Shown here: positions 1-9,249 of the stretch, piece by piece
Layout: every line of letters starts with the position of its first letter
Numbering within the stretch: the stretch's first letter is position 1
Assembly (NCBI GenBank): GCA_964017045.1
Contig: OZ024801.1
Location: 28,554,049-28,618,048 of the forward strand
Direction: 5' to 3'
From: Omphiscola glabra
Lineage: Eukaryota > Mollusca > Gastropoda > Lymnaeidae
DNA length: 64,000 nucleotides
Translations under genes and position numbers: made by a program
The notes under the pieces: model-generated
What the model saw: only the letters and a program-made list of their open reading frames with translations
Databases searched by the model: none
Told to the model about the DNA's origin: nothing

Positions 1-337
1 TTCTTATTTGTCAATAGTACACTATTTTGTTTTAAATCGCAGAAAGTCCATCTTAATATTTTTAACTGAAACGTGTAAATGTCACTTTTATTTGTTTTTT
101 GGTGTTTTGTTTACATATATTTTCGTTTTTCCGTAACACGTCTGCTTTTGTTCTCAGTAAAAAAATAAATCCGATTTTCGGAGGTGGGGGCGGGGGCCAG
201 TCCCCTCCCCGCCCCCATCCGTAGAAATGCCTGGCGGAAACACTGGTTTTAAACAATTATATCTTCTTCCTTCAATGTGAATGTCACAGATAGAATCAAT
301 GGATGTTAGGAAACACTGACGGTGGTAACTTCTATGG
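1..337. other. Intergenic DNA, no gene seen
   Basis: AT-rich sequence with a short G/C-rich patch near 183-225. Short ORFs on the minus strand have no recognisable domain or codon bias. I see nothing functional here. Confidence 0.5.
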
Positions 338-516
338 CAGCGGTTCTCAACCTGTGGGTCGCGACCCCTTTGGGGGTCCAACCACCCTTTCCCAGGGGTC
401 GCCTAAGACATCAGAAAACAGATGTAGCAAAAAAAAAAAATTTTGTGGTTGGGAATCGTCACAACATGAGGGAATGTATTAAGGGGTCGCGGCATTAGAA
501 AGGTTGAGAACCACTG
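338..516. mobile_element. SPIN-like non-autonomous hAT element (MITE)
   Basis: The element runs from CAGCGGTTCTCAACC to GGTTGAGAACCACTG, so its ends are inverted repeats of about 15 bp. Just inside the left end is GTGGGTCGCGACCCC, and near the right end GGGTCGCGGCATTAG. End sequences and interior match what I remember of the SPIN hAT family's non-autonomous consensus, roughly 220 bp. This copy is about 179 bp, which implies an internal deletion of about 40 bp near 420-435. The flanks look like a decayed 8-bp target duplication: ttctatgg before and tttatgg after (one base missing). It has no coding capacity and would have been moved by a transposase encoded elsewhere. The family assignment is from memory and not from a search. 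Confidence 0.85.
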
Positions 517-540
517 TTTATGGTGTCTTGGATAGCTGGC

Positions 541-778
541 AGATTATTAACTATCTATTAACTACTAGAAATAGCTCTTGTCGGTGTAGGGTATTTTTAA
601 ATTCTAAAACATACAAATAATTTATATTAAGATGACATTCAGTATTTAAAATGGATCAAATCATCTTGGTGTTTTAGAGTGGACAACGTAAAATTTGGCA
701 TAAAAAAAATTTCTTTTAACATCTAGTAAAACATATAGGATATATTTTGACCTTTAACACATCGTTGATCCCGTGTCA
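541..778. other. Intergenic DNA, no gene seen
   Basis: AT-rich filler between the SPIN-like element and a minisatellite. No ORF, motif or repeat stands out. Confidence 0.5.
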
Positions 779-1005
779 ACTTACATTGTGACTTCCAAGA
801 GAGTATTAGTTCTTACTCTACTTACATTGTGATTTTCAAGAGATTATTGGTTGTTACTCAACTTACATGGAGACTTCCAAGAGATTATTGGTTCTTACTC
901 TACTTATATTGTGACTTTCAAGAGATTAGTGGTTGTTACTCTACTTACATTGTGACTTTCAAGAGATTGGTGGTTCTTAATCCACTAACATTTTGACTTC
1001 TCAGT
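779..1005. repeat. Minisatellite, 41-bp unit, about 5.5 copies
   Basis: The unit reads ACTTACATTGTGACTTCCAA followed by GAGATTATTGGTTCTTACTCT. Copies are diverged at several positions and the last is degenerate. The array ends about 65 bp before a TATA-like box. Confidence 0.85.
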
Positions 1006-1070
1006 ACCTCAATGATTCCATCTATGTAAATATTGACTTGCATTAAAATCACTGAGACCGTCACTCCTTT

Positions 1071-1077
1071 TATAAAA
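1071..1077 (+). promoter_or_regulatory. TATA-box-like sequence
   Basis: TATAAAA lies 68 bp upstream of the ATG at 1145. A start site about 30 bp downstream would give a 5' leader of about 45 bases. The DNA around it is AT-rich, so a chance match is possible; the spacing and the ORF that follows are the only support. Confidence 0.35.
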
Positions 1078-1144
1078 GCGTGTTGGGAAAGATATTTACA
1101 ATTCTATAAATGTATTCAAGTAGATGAACTCTCAACAATAAACC

Positions 1145-1411
1145 ATGAAAAATGTGAGTAAATTTTTTTTATTTATTTCTGGATTTATTTATTTTTGTTG
1201 TCAAGTAAGTTTAAAAATTTGCGTTGCTTCTGACAGATTTCCTAAAACCTCTTTGAGTTTCTCCCAAAAGAAACAAATCCGTTACACACGTTTGTTTGAT
1301 GATGAATGTTACAAGACTTCACATGGACAGAGACACAGACTGCAGCTTTGCGGATACCCCATGTTCGTGGGGAAACGGAGGATTGTGAACTGGGACTTTA
1401 ATGTGGGTTGA
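1145..1411 (+). CDS. Possible small secreted peptide precursor (88 aa), unrecognised
   Basis: The ORF starts with Met-Lys and a hydrophobic stretch (residues about 6-20, rich in Phe/Leu/Ile) that could be a signal peptide ending near the Cys pair at 19-20. The rest is basic, with Cys near residues 57 and 72, then GYPMFV followed by GKRR. Gly before a polybasic site is the usual signal for C-terminal amidation, so processing there would give a ...PMFV-amide. That resembles the PxFV-amide ending of molluscan Mytilus-inhibitory-peptide relatives. Known precursors carry many copies; this has one, without a clear dibasic site in front. A strong splice donor (GTAAGT) at 1205-1210 follows the signal-peptide codons, so the true first exon could end at 1204 and the remainder be intron. 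Real-gene status is uncertain. Confidence 0.3.
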   Translation: MKNVSKFFLFISGFIYFCCQVSLKICVASDRFPKTSLSFSQKKQIRYTRLFDDECYKTSHGQRHRLQLCGYPMFVGKRRIVNWDFNVG

Positions 1412-1690
1412 TAAAGATCTCAGCCACGGACAGCCGTGTTACGTACCGTCATATTGTTTTGAAAAGTTAAGGTTTAACTCGTAAAATGAAAAATTCGTAA
1501 CAGTTGGGCTGAAAACAAGTATGCAAGAAAATGCTAACAAAGCTCTTGATACTTAACAATATTCAAATGAATTATAGTAATACATTTCTTTAAAAAATAC
1601 AAATTAAAATATGTAGAAACAAAATAATTTATCAACATAGAGCACAGCGGGTCAAAATTTTTTTTTTTTTTTTGTACACATACACATCAA
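1412..1690. other. Intergenic DNA, no gene seen
   Basis: AT-rich, with a poly-T run near 1658-1672. Nothing recognised. Confidence 0.5.
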
Positions 1691-2280
1691 GAGTATAACC
1701 CTGCAAGGAAATTACGTCTCGTATAGGTCTCTCTCGGCTAAGAAAGTCGCAGGCCTATAAATAAGGATTAAATCAGAACCATTATAAAAAAGAAATTCTA
1801 GAAATTGCGTCACCTTATAAATTATTTAGAACACTTAGAAAATTTTTGAATGTTAACAACCTTTTCCCAATTAAGGGATTGGCGGGTACATGGAGTGGCA
1901 CGTCACATTGAATCAGTGACGTCAATATCAAAACAAAGGGGAGACAAGTCGTGGTAGATACAACGTTGAAATTGGGCCTGCTAACATGCCATGACAACTA
2001 GTCTTTTTTTTAATACTTCTGCATAATAGAGCCGATTATGCATCCAGTCCACTGAAGCTGTATTCGAGCTGCAAAAATAAGTACTTAATCAAAGTTTTTA
2101 ACTTTTGCCACAACTTAAATTACCGTGGATCTATGTATGAAAATCTTTAAAAATTACAATCTAATCTTTCATCCAGAAATTATTATAACTGATTTTAAAA
2201 AAGTTGGGTTTATTTACTAATAATTATAGACTCCAGATTTACACAATTTTAAATTAATATCTATTATTTAGTTGGTAGAC
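1690..2280. repeat. Receptor-unit downstream flank, copy 1
   Basis: This stretch aligns with 13340-13960 through shared strings such as CCTATAAAT, GATTAAATCAGAACC, TTGCGTCACCT, AACAACCTTTTCCCAA, GGAGACAAGT and AAATTGGGCCT. In both places it lies on the 3' side of a minus-strand receptor gene, so it is part of the duplicated receptor unit. Short ORFs in it are not conserved in frame between the copies, which suggests non-coding DNA. Confidence 0.75.
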
Positions 2281-2294
2281 CTATTTTCTTGGCT

Positions 2295-2755
2295 TAGTTA
2301 AAAAGACGTTTGCCCATGTCGCCTTTAAACGACCGAGGAGTCTGGCTAACCGCACCTACCAAAAAGCGGACACCCTGGCAAAATCAGGGGAATGCCCTAT
2401 CTCACGCAGATACACCTGCCATTTGTTCTCGGTGTCAAAAACTGGTGAGCTGACCACTGCCGAAAAAGTGGTACAGACAATGGGCAGAGACGAGCATGAA
2501 GAGCAGATGTTTGTTTTTTCTAAAATTCCGCTTCCTAGCAGACAGGAAAATTGATGAAATTTGGGTAGCCGACACCTGATCCTGGTGACCTATATATGAA
2601 CCGTGGACTCCCTTACAAACGCATACTTCAACAGGCTAGACAGCTACAGGGAACCAACCTGCTGGCATTGCAACCTGGTCCCAGAAACACTAGCACATCT
2701 ATTGACTGAGTGTCCAACACTAGATGTTGCGGAGCGGGGGATGGAGGTTCTAGGG
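2295..2755 (+). mobile_element. LINE fragment A, 5' part: RNase H end and zinc-knuckle-like tail
   Basis: Translated pieces read KADTLAKSG, as at the end of an RNase H domain, then CWHCNLVPETLAHLLTECP, a Cys/His cluster typical of the C-terminus of some non-LTR retrotransposon ORF2 proteins. The same C..C..ETxxxLLTECPSLD tail occurs at 22130-22330 (plus), 20325-20500 (minus) and 40417-40775 (minus), so this is one repeat family. The copy is frameshifted and is interrupted after about 2755 by a second LINE. It is a dead fragment. Confidence 0.75.
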
Positions 2756-3605
2756 TAGCGGGATAGTGTGTAGGACGATCGGCAACAGTTCTGACAATGA
2801 CCAGCTACAACAAGATTTCAATCGGTTAGCTGAATGGGAGATGAGTCGGGACTTGGAATTTCATTCTGTCAAGTGCCAGACACTGACAGTATATAGAAGT
2901 GGTACTCCTCTACGCCACCATTACGAACTGCATGATCATATATTTGAGCCAGTTTCCTCCGTAAGGTACCTTGGTGTTACCATTCAAAGAGAGGTCCGCT
3001 GGGACAGTGTGTGCAACCAGGCGAACAAGACCCTAGGGTTCTTAAGGCGAAATCTGAAGATTGGCAAAACCAGTGTGAAAGAAATAGCCTATAAAGTCTT
3101 TGAACGTCCGCTTTTAGATTACGCATCTTCAGTCTGGGACCCATTTACCCAAAAGAGCATCGACAGGTTGGAGGCAGTATAGCTACGGGCAGCAAACTTT
3201 GTTCTAAACCGCTACGGGAATACTTCTAGTGTTGGCAGCATGCTATAGACACTGGGCTGGTCACGATTGGAGGAACGACGACGACAATCCAGGTTCTCCA
3301 TGGTGTAAACGATAAATAACGGACTGGTCCACTGCTCCAGAATTAAACAGAAACTCGTCCCTCTCTCTCTCATAGTTGGTGACGAGGCCATGATAGGCAG
3401 TTCCGTCTCATAACAGCAAGAACTCAGGACAAGAACGATCTTCCAAAAGGAACATTTGAGGCCTCCTTACAAACCCCAGTTCCTAATATCCTCACTGAGT
3501 AGCCCTTGCAACTAGTGAAATATCCTCTTTTAACACCAGGCATGGAAACATTGCATACATAAGAGCCAGAAAGATCATTACATTAATCGTGGGCACTTAA
3601 TATAT
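2756..3605 (+). mobile_element. Nested CR1/Jockey-type LINE fragment: decayed end of reverse transcriptase
   Basis: An open stretch at 2766-3182 encodes the post-catalytic RT region: a cysteine-lysine motif (VKCQTLTV), then YLGVTI, TLGFLRRNL and LLDYASSVWDPFTQ, as in CR1/Jockey-like elements. Beyond the stop at about 3181 the frame still reads recognisable protein (RAANFVLNRYG, LGWSRLEERRRQSRFSM) broken by several stops. The YADD active-site region is absent, so the copy is 5'-truncated. It separates two parts of LINE fragment A, which indicates nested insertion. The junctions are approximate. Confidence 0.8.
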
Positions 3606-3775
3606 ATAAGAAGAATCCTACGTTATGACGATGTTATACGGCACAGCACAACAGATGGATCTGGTTGAAAAGGTACCAGCCGGGGGCTTTAAGACCTTAT
3701 GCTGAAGCATCAACCAGGATACGTAAGCTAGTTAATTAGTAATGACATGAAATAAGAAGGCTTGCGTAAACACAC
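3606..3775 (+). mobile_element. LINE fragment A, 3' tail
   Basis: The sequence from CCTACGTTATGACGATG through GCACAGCACAACAGATGG and CCAGCCGGGGG to TACGTAAGCTAGTTA aligns with the 3' tails of the 22 kb and 40 kb LINE copies. It continues fragment A after the nested insertion at 2756-3605. Confidence 0.6.
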
Positions 3776-4238
3776 GTAAAAAAAAATTCATTAAAATCAG
3801 AATGGTTTGGTTTTTACAAACGATAAATTAACGCATTTTATATTATCTCAAAGGCTGACTAAATATCAGTGCCTCAATCGGATTACGGAACCACAGATTG
3901 ATATACCGATTTAGTTTTTTTTTTCATGTCCGTTAGGGCCACTTTTGCATTATGCACATGACCAGTCAAGGCTCAATGGGCCCAGAAGCAGACTCAAGAA
4001 GCGTAACAGACAATTTTGTGAGGTATGGAAATGGGTTCTTTTATTGGATGTGAAAATGTCTCAAGTGGAATTTATTGGGCCCAGTCTTTAATGTTATCAT
4101 TACTTATTAAATGGCAACATTTACAGTGAAGATTCAAGGAAACAAAATAGATTTTTAATGACTACATTTTTTTGCAATTATCATAGTAAAACGAAACTAT
4201 TAATTAACACAACCCGACAAACGCTGACTTGAAAATGT

Positions 4239-5425
4239 TCAACAGCTGCGCCCACAGCTGGATAGCAACGTTGACCTGTAGCGTGTGTTGAACTTCAGGT
4301 AGACAAACATGTTCAAGGAACAGTGTAGAATTTCCAGTGAGAACCTTATTTCATTACTCGCCAGATATGTCCTGCCGTAACGACCGAAAATACTGTAATC
4401 TGGAATGCAGAGGATGATGTAGTAATTTAGTAATTTTATCGTGTTGAACGAAACGAACAGATTGGACACGAATGTGGTGGACTTTATGGCCATTAATTCT
4501 TTTCTAGAGGTGGCCTTGACCGGGGGAGGAACAGAAGTGATATCTCCATGGGGAGTCGTATTCATCCATGAACATTTTTTTGCTGTGACTTTTCTATGAA
4601 CATCTGTCGATTGTTTGATAGAGCTCATCTTATCAGACGTCAAATATTTGTTCAAATGCTTATCAGTGAATTTCGGTATCTGAGGTTTAATCTCTGAAGA
4701 CATCTGGTCACCATTGGCAATTTTGTCGCCCTTCTGAACTTTGATGACGCCCGTAAGCTTGAAGCCAGAACAATCAGACAGAAGATGACAATAATTTGAC
4801 AGGTGTTGGTATACACTAAAGATATGAGACCCACTGCAGAGTACAGCGTCCCACTAATTTCTAGCATCCATAATTGTTGTATTGTTCTATTCCTGACAGG
4901 GTCGAACGTTTCCGCCAGACCTTGCGTCGTCAGAATCGGCATGTGCAAAGAAAACAGCGCAAACGAAATACCAGTTAAGACAACGGCTGTTCGCGTCCTT
5001 GTAAAGGTATTTTTAAAGCGAAAAGGCAGCGCAACACACCAGCATTTTTGGACGGCGATGAAAGTCCTGATCCCTTGCGAGATGTCGTAGAAGGGGCCGT
5101 AATAAGCTGCTATGACGAACGACACGCTTCCACCGTCTGTGTTGCATCTTTCTCGAAAATGTTCAGATAAACTGGTAGGGACGTTGGAAAATACATGCAG
5201 CAGCACACGGACCAGGTCCGTACACGACAGCACGAAGAAGCAGACGCTGATGCTGTCTTTCAGTCCAAGTTTTAAGTAGACGACGATGTTGATTAAATTG
5301 GCGGTGACGCCGAGGAGAAATATCGGTGGTTGGAGGATTTCTCCGTTAACAAAAGTGAACAGCTGTGACGTTTCCAGTGACGTAAAGTCACGAGATGCTA
5401 TCACTTGGACATCCGTGTCGTTCAT
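4239..5425 (-). pseudogene. Chemosensory-type class A GPCR, copy 1, single frameshift
   Basis: Residues from the ATG at 5425 give an N-glycosylation site (NDT), TM1 through TM5 and the start of the third intracellular loop. A second frame ending at 4239 supplies the rest of that loop, TM6 and TM7. The frames meet near 4721-4724, where this copy has four T residues and the paralogue at 15087-16274 has five (15569-15573). One lost base therefore explains the break. Elsewhere the gene is open and collinear with the paralogue: it has AVQKCWCVALPFRFKNTFT in place of a DRY motif, and FNTIKLLNYY in TM6. Either this is a young pseudogene or a homopolymer error in the assembly; the intact frames on both sides fit either. 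The ancestral role would be a plasma-membrane chemoreceptor or peptide-type receptor; the ligand is unknown. Confidence 0.85.
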
Positions 5426-5800
5426 TGCCGTGGGCAGTTCGTTATTGGTTCATGAGCTGCAAATACAATTTCTTCTTACTGATGAAAAAATCAAATGACG
5501 AAGTCAGGGTGAATGAATATCTGCAGAGCTAAAGAGAGCTTGATTTTTCTTACTCTTTTTCTGATTAGCATAAGGAAACAGTTACAAGAGACTTAATTGG
5601 GGAAAGTAGAATTCTGTTTCAAGGCTTTTATTAATATAACTTTTTAAAACAATCTCTTTGAGGCGAGGCATGCTTTTCCTTGAACCTCTCTATTTCAGAG
5701 CGCATTACATTATTTTAATAAAAAGATTTCTTCACCTCAAGAATGATTTTTTTAAATTAATAATTACTCTTAAAGCTATTCTATCTCACAGTTGTATAGT
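5426..5800 (-). promoter_or_regulatory. Conserved 5' flank of receptor 1
   Basis: It aligns with the 5' flank of receptor 2 (16275-16600) and partly with that of receptor 3 (31949-32230). Shared landmarks are CATTGCCGTGGGC at the start codon, a T-rich tract, and GCGCATTACATTATTTT about 270-300 bp upstream. The conservation may reflect promoter or leader function, or just common descent of the duplicated units. Confidence 0.5.
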
Positions 5801-7136
5801 TAATTGTCTCAAAGTGATTTTCAAATAACTAAACATATATTAATTTGCACATATCTATCTTTCAAGGTTATAGATATAAATATTAGTTCTAAAAACAAAT
5901 TCGCCTCAAAGCCTCTTAACCTGCAGATTGGTAAAATAATATGTATATATATAAATATTTATTTTTATAATCGAAGAAAACATTTAATTATAACATCTCA
6001 ATTTTTTTATGGACCCAAAACTTTATGTCATATACAATCTAAGCCAGTGTAAACGGTCGAATAAATGTCCACATTTCAGAGCCCCTTCTGCAACATGATA
6101 AAAAAAAGTGTTTCTGAACTGATGGCGATGTGGAAGGTGTATAATTAGAAGATCTGAAAAATACGTGTGTTGACGCCATTGGAGTTGCGTGTAAAACCAT
6201 TGTGATCAATGTACATCTTCATCCGTTCTATCTAAAGCATTTCTTTTCTCCTGCAGCTCAAGGTAACTACCTGACACTGCTTGATTACGTATGAAAGATT
6301 AGGCTCCGGGATATATATACCCAAATCCGTCAATCAAGACAGGTGAGACGTATTTGCTCGTTATATCCAATCAACCGTGTTTTACAAAAAAAGTACTGGG
6401 GTAATTATATCCTGTATTTCCTAGCGACTGTAAATTACTTATGAAAACTCACGCATCGATTATTTCAAATAACGATTTTGGATAGTTTTACTTTATTTAC
6501 CAGGTACTTGGGGAAAAAAAAGGGGGGGTGTGGTTTGAGTTGAGTCTTAATACTGCGGTTTTATAATAACTGGGGGAGGGGGAGGGCCGAGTTGAGTCTT
6601 AATACTAAGTTTTATAAGCATTTTCTAAGTTTTGTGTCTTTTAATTTTTGAAAGAAATATTTTCAAACATAAATTAGTGACACTGTAATCACAAGACAAG
6701 CTTTCTTCATCATTAAATGCAGTGGTGGAGAAAGAATCCAATCATCTTTTACTTACGCGAAATGAATTTTTTTTTCAAATAGGTAGATTCATTCTTGTGA
6801 AGGATACGAGTAATTTTAGTTAGTACTTTTTGGCCAAGTATATAAAAATTATTCATGAAGAATTAATGTCATTATATACTGCTGTACCCTCCCCTCTCTC
6901 CTCCCTCCCCCCCCCCCACCCCCCACCCCCAAAATAAAAAGTCGTATTCTTTGGGGAAATTTAGTTTATTTCTAATATTTCTATGGCAGAAAAGACAAAA
7001 CATGGGTCTTGCAACAGGTGACTATATTTACAGTGCTGAATGCATGTTCATTGCATGTATATCAGTCTAAACCAAGTGGGAATTTAACAAAACATGATGG
7101 CCATGAGATTATTTATACATAATGGTGGTGTGTAAC
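5801..7136. other. Receptor 1 upstream intergenic DNA
   Basis: AT-rich, no gene recognised. The stretch at 6500-6660 (GAGTTGAGTCTTAATACT repeated twice) resembles 32810-32900 upstream of receptor 3. The stretch at 6775-6850 (AGGTAGATTCATTCTT) resembles 18180-18240 upstream of receptor 2. A C-rich run lies at about 6900-6930. Confidence 0.5.
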
Positions 7137-7811
7137 ATGTAAGTACTGCTTGAAATATAACGTGCAACTAATGCTGGCAGTATAACGTGTAACTATTGCT
7201 GGCAGTTTGACGTGTAACTATTGCAAGCAGTTTAAAGCGTAACTATTGCTAATAGTTTTACGTGTAACTCTTGCTGGCAGTTTTGCGCGTAACTCTTGCT
7301 GGCAGTTTTGCGCGTAACTATTGCTGGCAGTTTTGCGCGTAACTATTGCTGGCAGTTTTGCGCGTAGCTATTGCTGGCAGTTTTGCGCGTAACTATTGCT
7401 GGCAGTTTTGCGCGTAACTATTGCTGGCAGTTTTGCGCGTAACTATTGCTGGCAGTTTTGCGCGTAACTATTGCTGGCAGTTTTGCGCGTAACTATTGCT
7501 GGCAGTTTTGCGCGTAGCTATTGCTGGCAGTTTTGCGCGTAACGATTGCTGGCAGCTTTGCGCGTAACTATTGCTGGCAGTTTTGCGTGTAACTATTGCT
7601 GGCAGTGTAACACGTAACTATTGCTGGCAGTTTAAAGTGTAACTATTGCTGGCAGTTTTTCGTGTAACTATTGCTGGCAGTTTGACTTGTAACTATTGCT
7701 TGCAGGTTTACGTGTAACTATTGCTGGCAGTTTAAAGCGTAACTATTGCTGGCAGTTTAACTCGTAACTATTGCTGGCAGTTTTACGTGTAACTATTGCT
7801 GGCAGTTTAAC
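7137..7811. repeat. Minisatellite, 25-bp unit, about 26 copies
   Basis: The consensus is AACTATTGCTGGCAG followed by TTTTGCGCGT. Central copies are nearly identical and edge copies are diverged (TTTAAAGTGT, TTTGACGTGT), as expected when the centre is the youngest part. The matching position upstream of receptor 2 (about 18245-18300) holds only about two degenerate units. Confidence 0.95.
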
Positions 7812-7817
7812 TCTTCG

Positions 7818-8160
7818 AAACATAAATTAATGTTCCATTAAGCGGCGATGATGTCATCCGAGGCGGATGCGAAGTGATCAATCATTGAAAAATATCGATT
7901 GCCAGACATTTTTGCTTCGCCACTTGAAGCGAAGAAATAAAGCTCCTCCTCTCGAAGTTGTTGAATTAACTTTACAAGCCAAACCAATATACTTAACAGA
8001 ATATTGGAACACATCTGTTTTAAGTGGATTGCTTCTGGCTTTCATTGGCATATTACGGCGAGCTCTGATTGCGTATTTCAGAGGACAAAAAGCCAAGACA
8101 CGCGCTCAAGGCGTGTGAATGAAATATTAAGAGAATGCGGCCCGCTATGTCAACATTTTT
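7818..8160. promoter_or_regulatory. Conserved non-coding block upstream of receptor 1
   Basis: It aligns with 19005-19300 and more weakly with 34297-34450. Shared strings include AAGCGGCGATGATGT (variants AAGCGACGATGTTGT and TAGCGGCGACGATATT), CCACTTGAAGCGA, CCTCTCGAAGTTGT and CAGAATATTGGAA. It lies 2.4 kb upstream of the receptor start. An 83-codon ORF here is not open in the other copies, so coding is unlikely. It could be an enhancer, a distal non-coding exon or an old repeat. Confidence 0.45.
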
Positions 8161-8213
8161 TTTACAAAAATAAACTTTCAACCATTTATAGCAGGCCGGC
8201 ACAACATGCGTCC

Positions 8214-8310
8214 CTCCAGCGCCCACTTGGCGGCCCGCCAGCCAGCACCAACTTTGCGGCCCGTCAGCCAGCACCCACTTGGCGGCCCGCCAGCCAGCAC
8301 CCACTTTGCT
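8214..8310. repeat. Short tandem repeat, 26-bp unit, about 3.7 copies
   Basis: GC-rich units reading GCGGCCCGCCAGCCAGCACC plus CACTTG. They lie beside the conserved block and are flanked by a poly-T run. Confidence 0.8.
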
Positions 8311-8399
8311 GCCGGCGGAGAAACGAAATATTTTTTTTTTATTATTATTTTCTTAATAGCTTTCCCCCGTCCTATTTTCTTTCGGCCCGCACAAGTTTT

Positions 8400-9240
8400 T
8401 CACTAAGGATTTCAGCTCGCCACACATTTTGAGTTGTGCTGGCCTGATTTATAACGTTAGCAAAATAATATTTTACCTTTCTAATATCTTTTAATCCTTA
8501 AAAAAAATGTTTAAATCTTTTTTAAAATTTTTTTGAAACAAAATATATCGAAACCCAGAAATACTAAAAAAAAATTATTTTTGCCGATTTGTCACTAGCA
8601 CCGCCCCTTCTTAACCTCTGAGCATGATTGACAGGTTTACAGCTTTAAAGACCAGGAAAGGAAAGTAGTCAATAAAATAAATTTAAAGTAGAAAAATAAA
8701 GCACGCCTTAATCTTAACGTTGTTACAGTTCTTTAAAAAAAAACATTTACCTCCCCTGACTTCTTATTATAGCTGTTGACTTATTTTAACAAGAAGAAAT
8801 CCATCGTGGAAGTATGGGAGGGGGGGGTGACACCATGTCACCAACCCTAGCTACGCCACTGCTTATTGCTAAATCTGGGGGAAATCATACTATAGGGCAC
8901 TGCAATCGTCTGAAAAAGCAGGGGTTTTTGCCCTTGTTAATCTTTTTCGCCTAGAAATTAGAAAAATGTCTCAGATACATACTATCCCCCCCCCCCCCCA
9001 AAAAATTCGCAACGCTACACAGCCTCGTGCCCGATCTACAAGTTCTGCTCTATTTCCAGATACCGGCTGATGCAATGCCCGTAAAAAATGCTTAATTTCT
9101 TCAAATGGCTGGGTCTCAAATGCTGTTTTCGCCAAGTGAGCAGCCATCTTTGTACGTTCTTTGTACTCCCCGGTATGAACGATAACTCTGGGTGACACGG
9201 GAAGTTGCAGTCCCCTATAGGCGAGAATTTAATAAAATTA
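8400..9240. other. Intergenic DNA with a hAT-like terminus
   Basis: AT-rich with poly-A runs. At about 8853-8864, AGCTACGCCACTG matches the terminal inverted repeat of the hAT-like elements at 39721-39900 and 59751-59928, but I found no partner terminus. A 14-base C run is at about 8987-9000. Confidence 0.35.
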
Positions 9241-9249
9241 TCAATATCA

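Noticed and set aside
4803..5090. Plus-strand ORFs opposite the receptor genes (also at 15652, 31404, 45386, 55169, 63615)
   Set aside because: They are antisense shadows. They recur because the receptor coding strand is conserved and avoids certain codons, not because of separate genes.
7867..8118. 83-codon ORF with a hydrophobic stretch in the conserved upstream block
   Set aside because: The homologous sequence at 19005-19300 has stops in the same frame, so the conservation is not for this protein.
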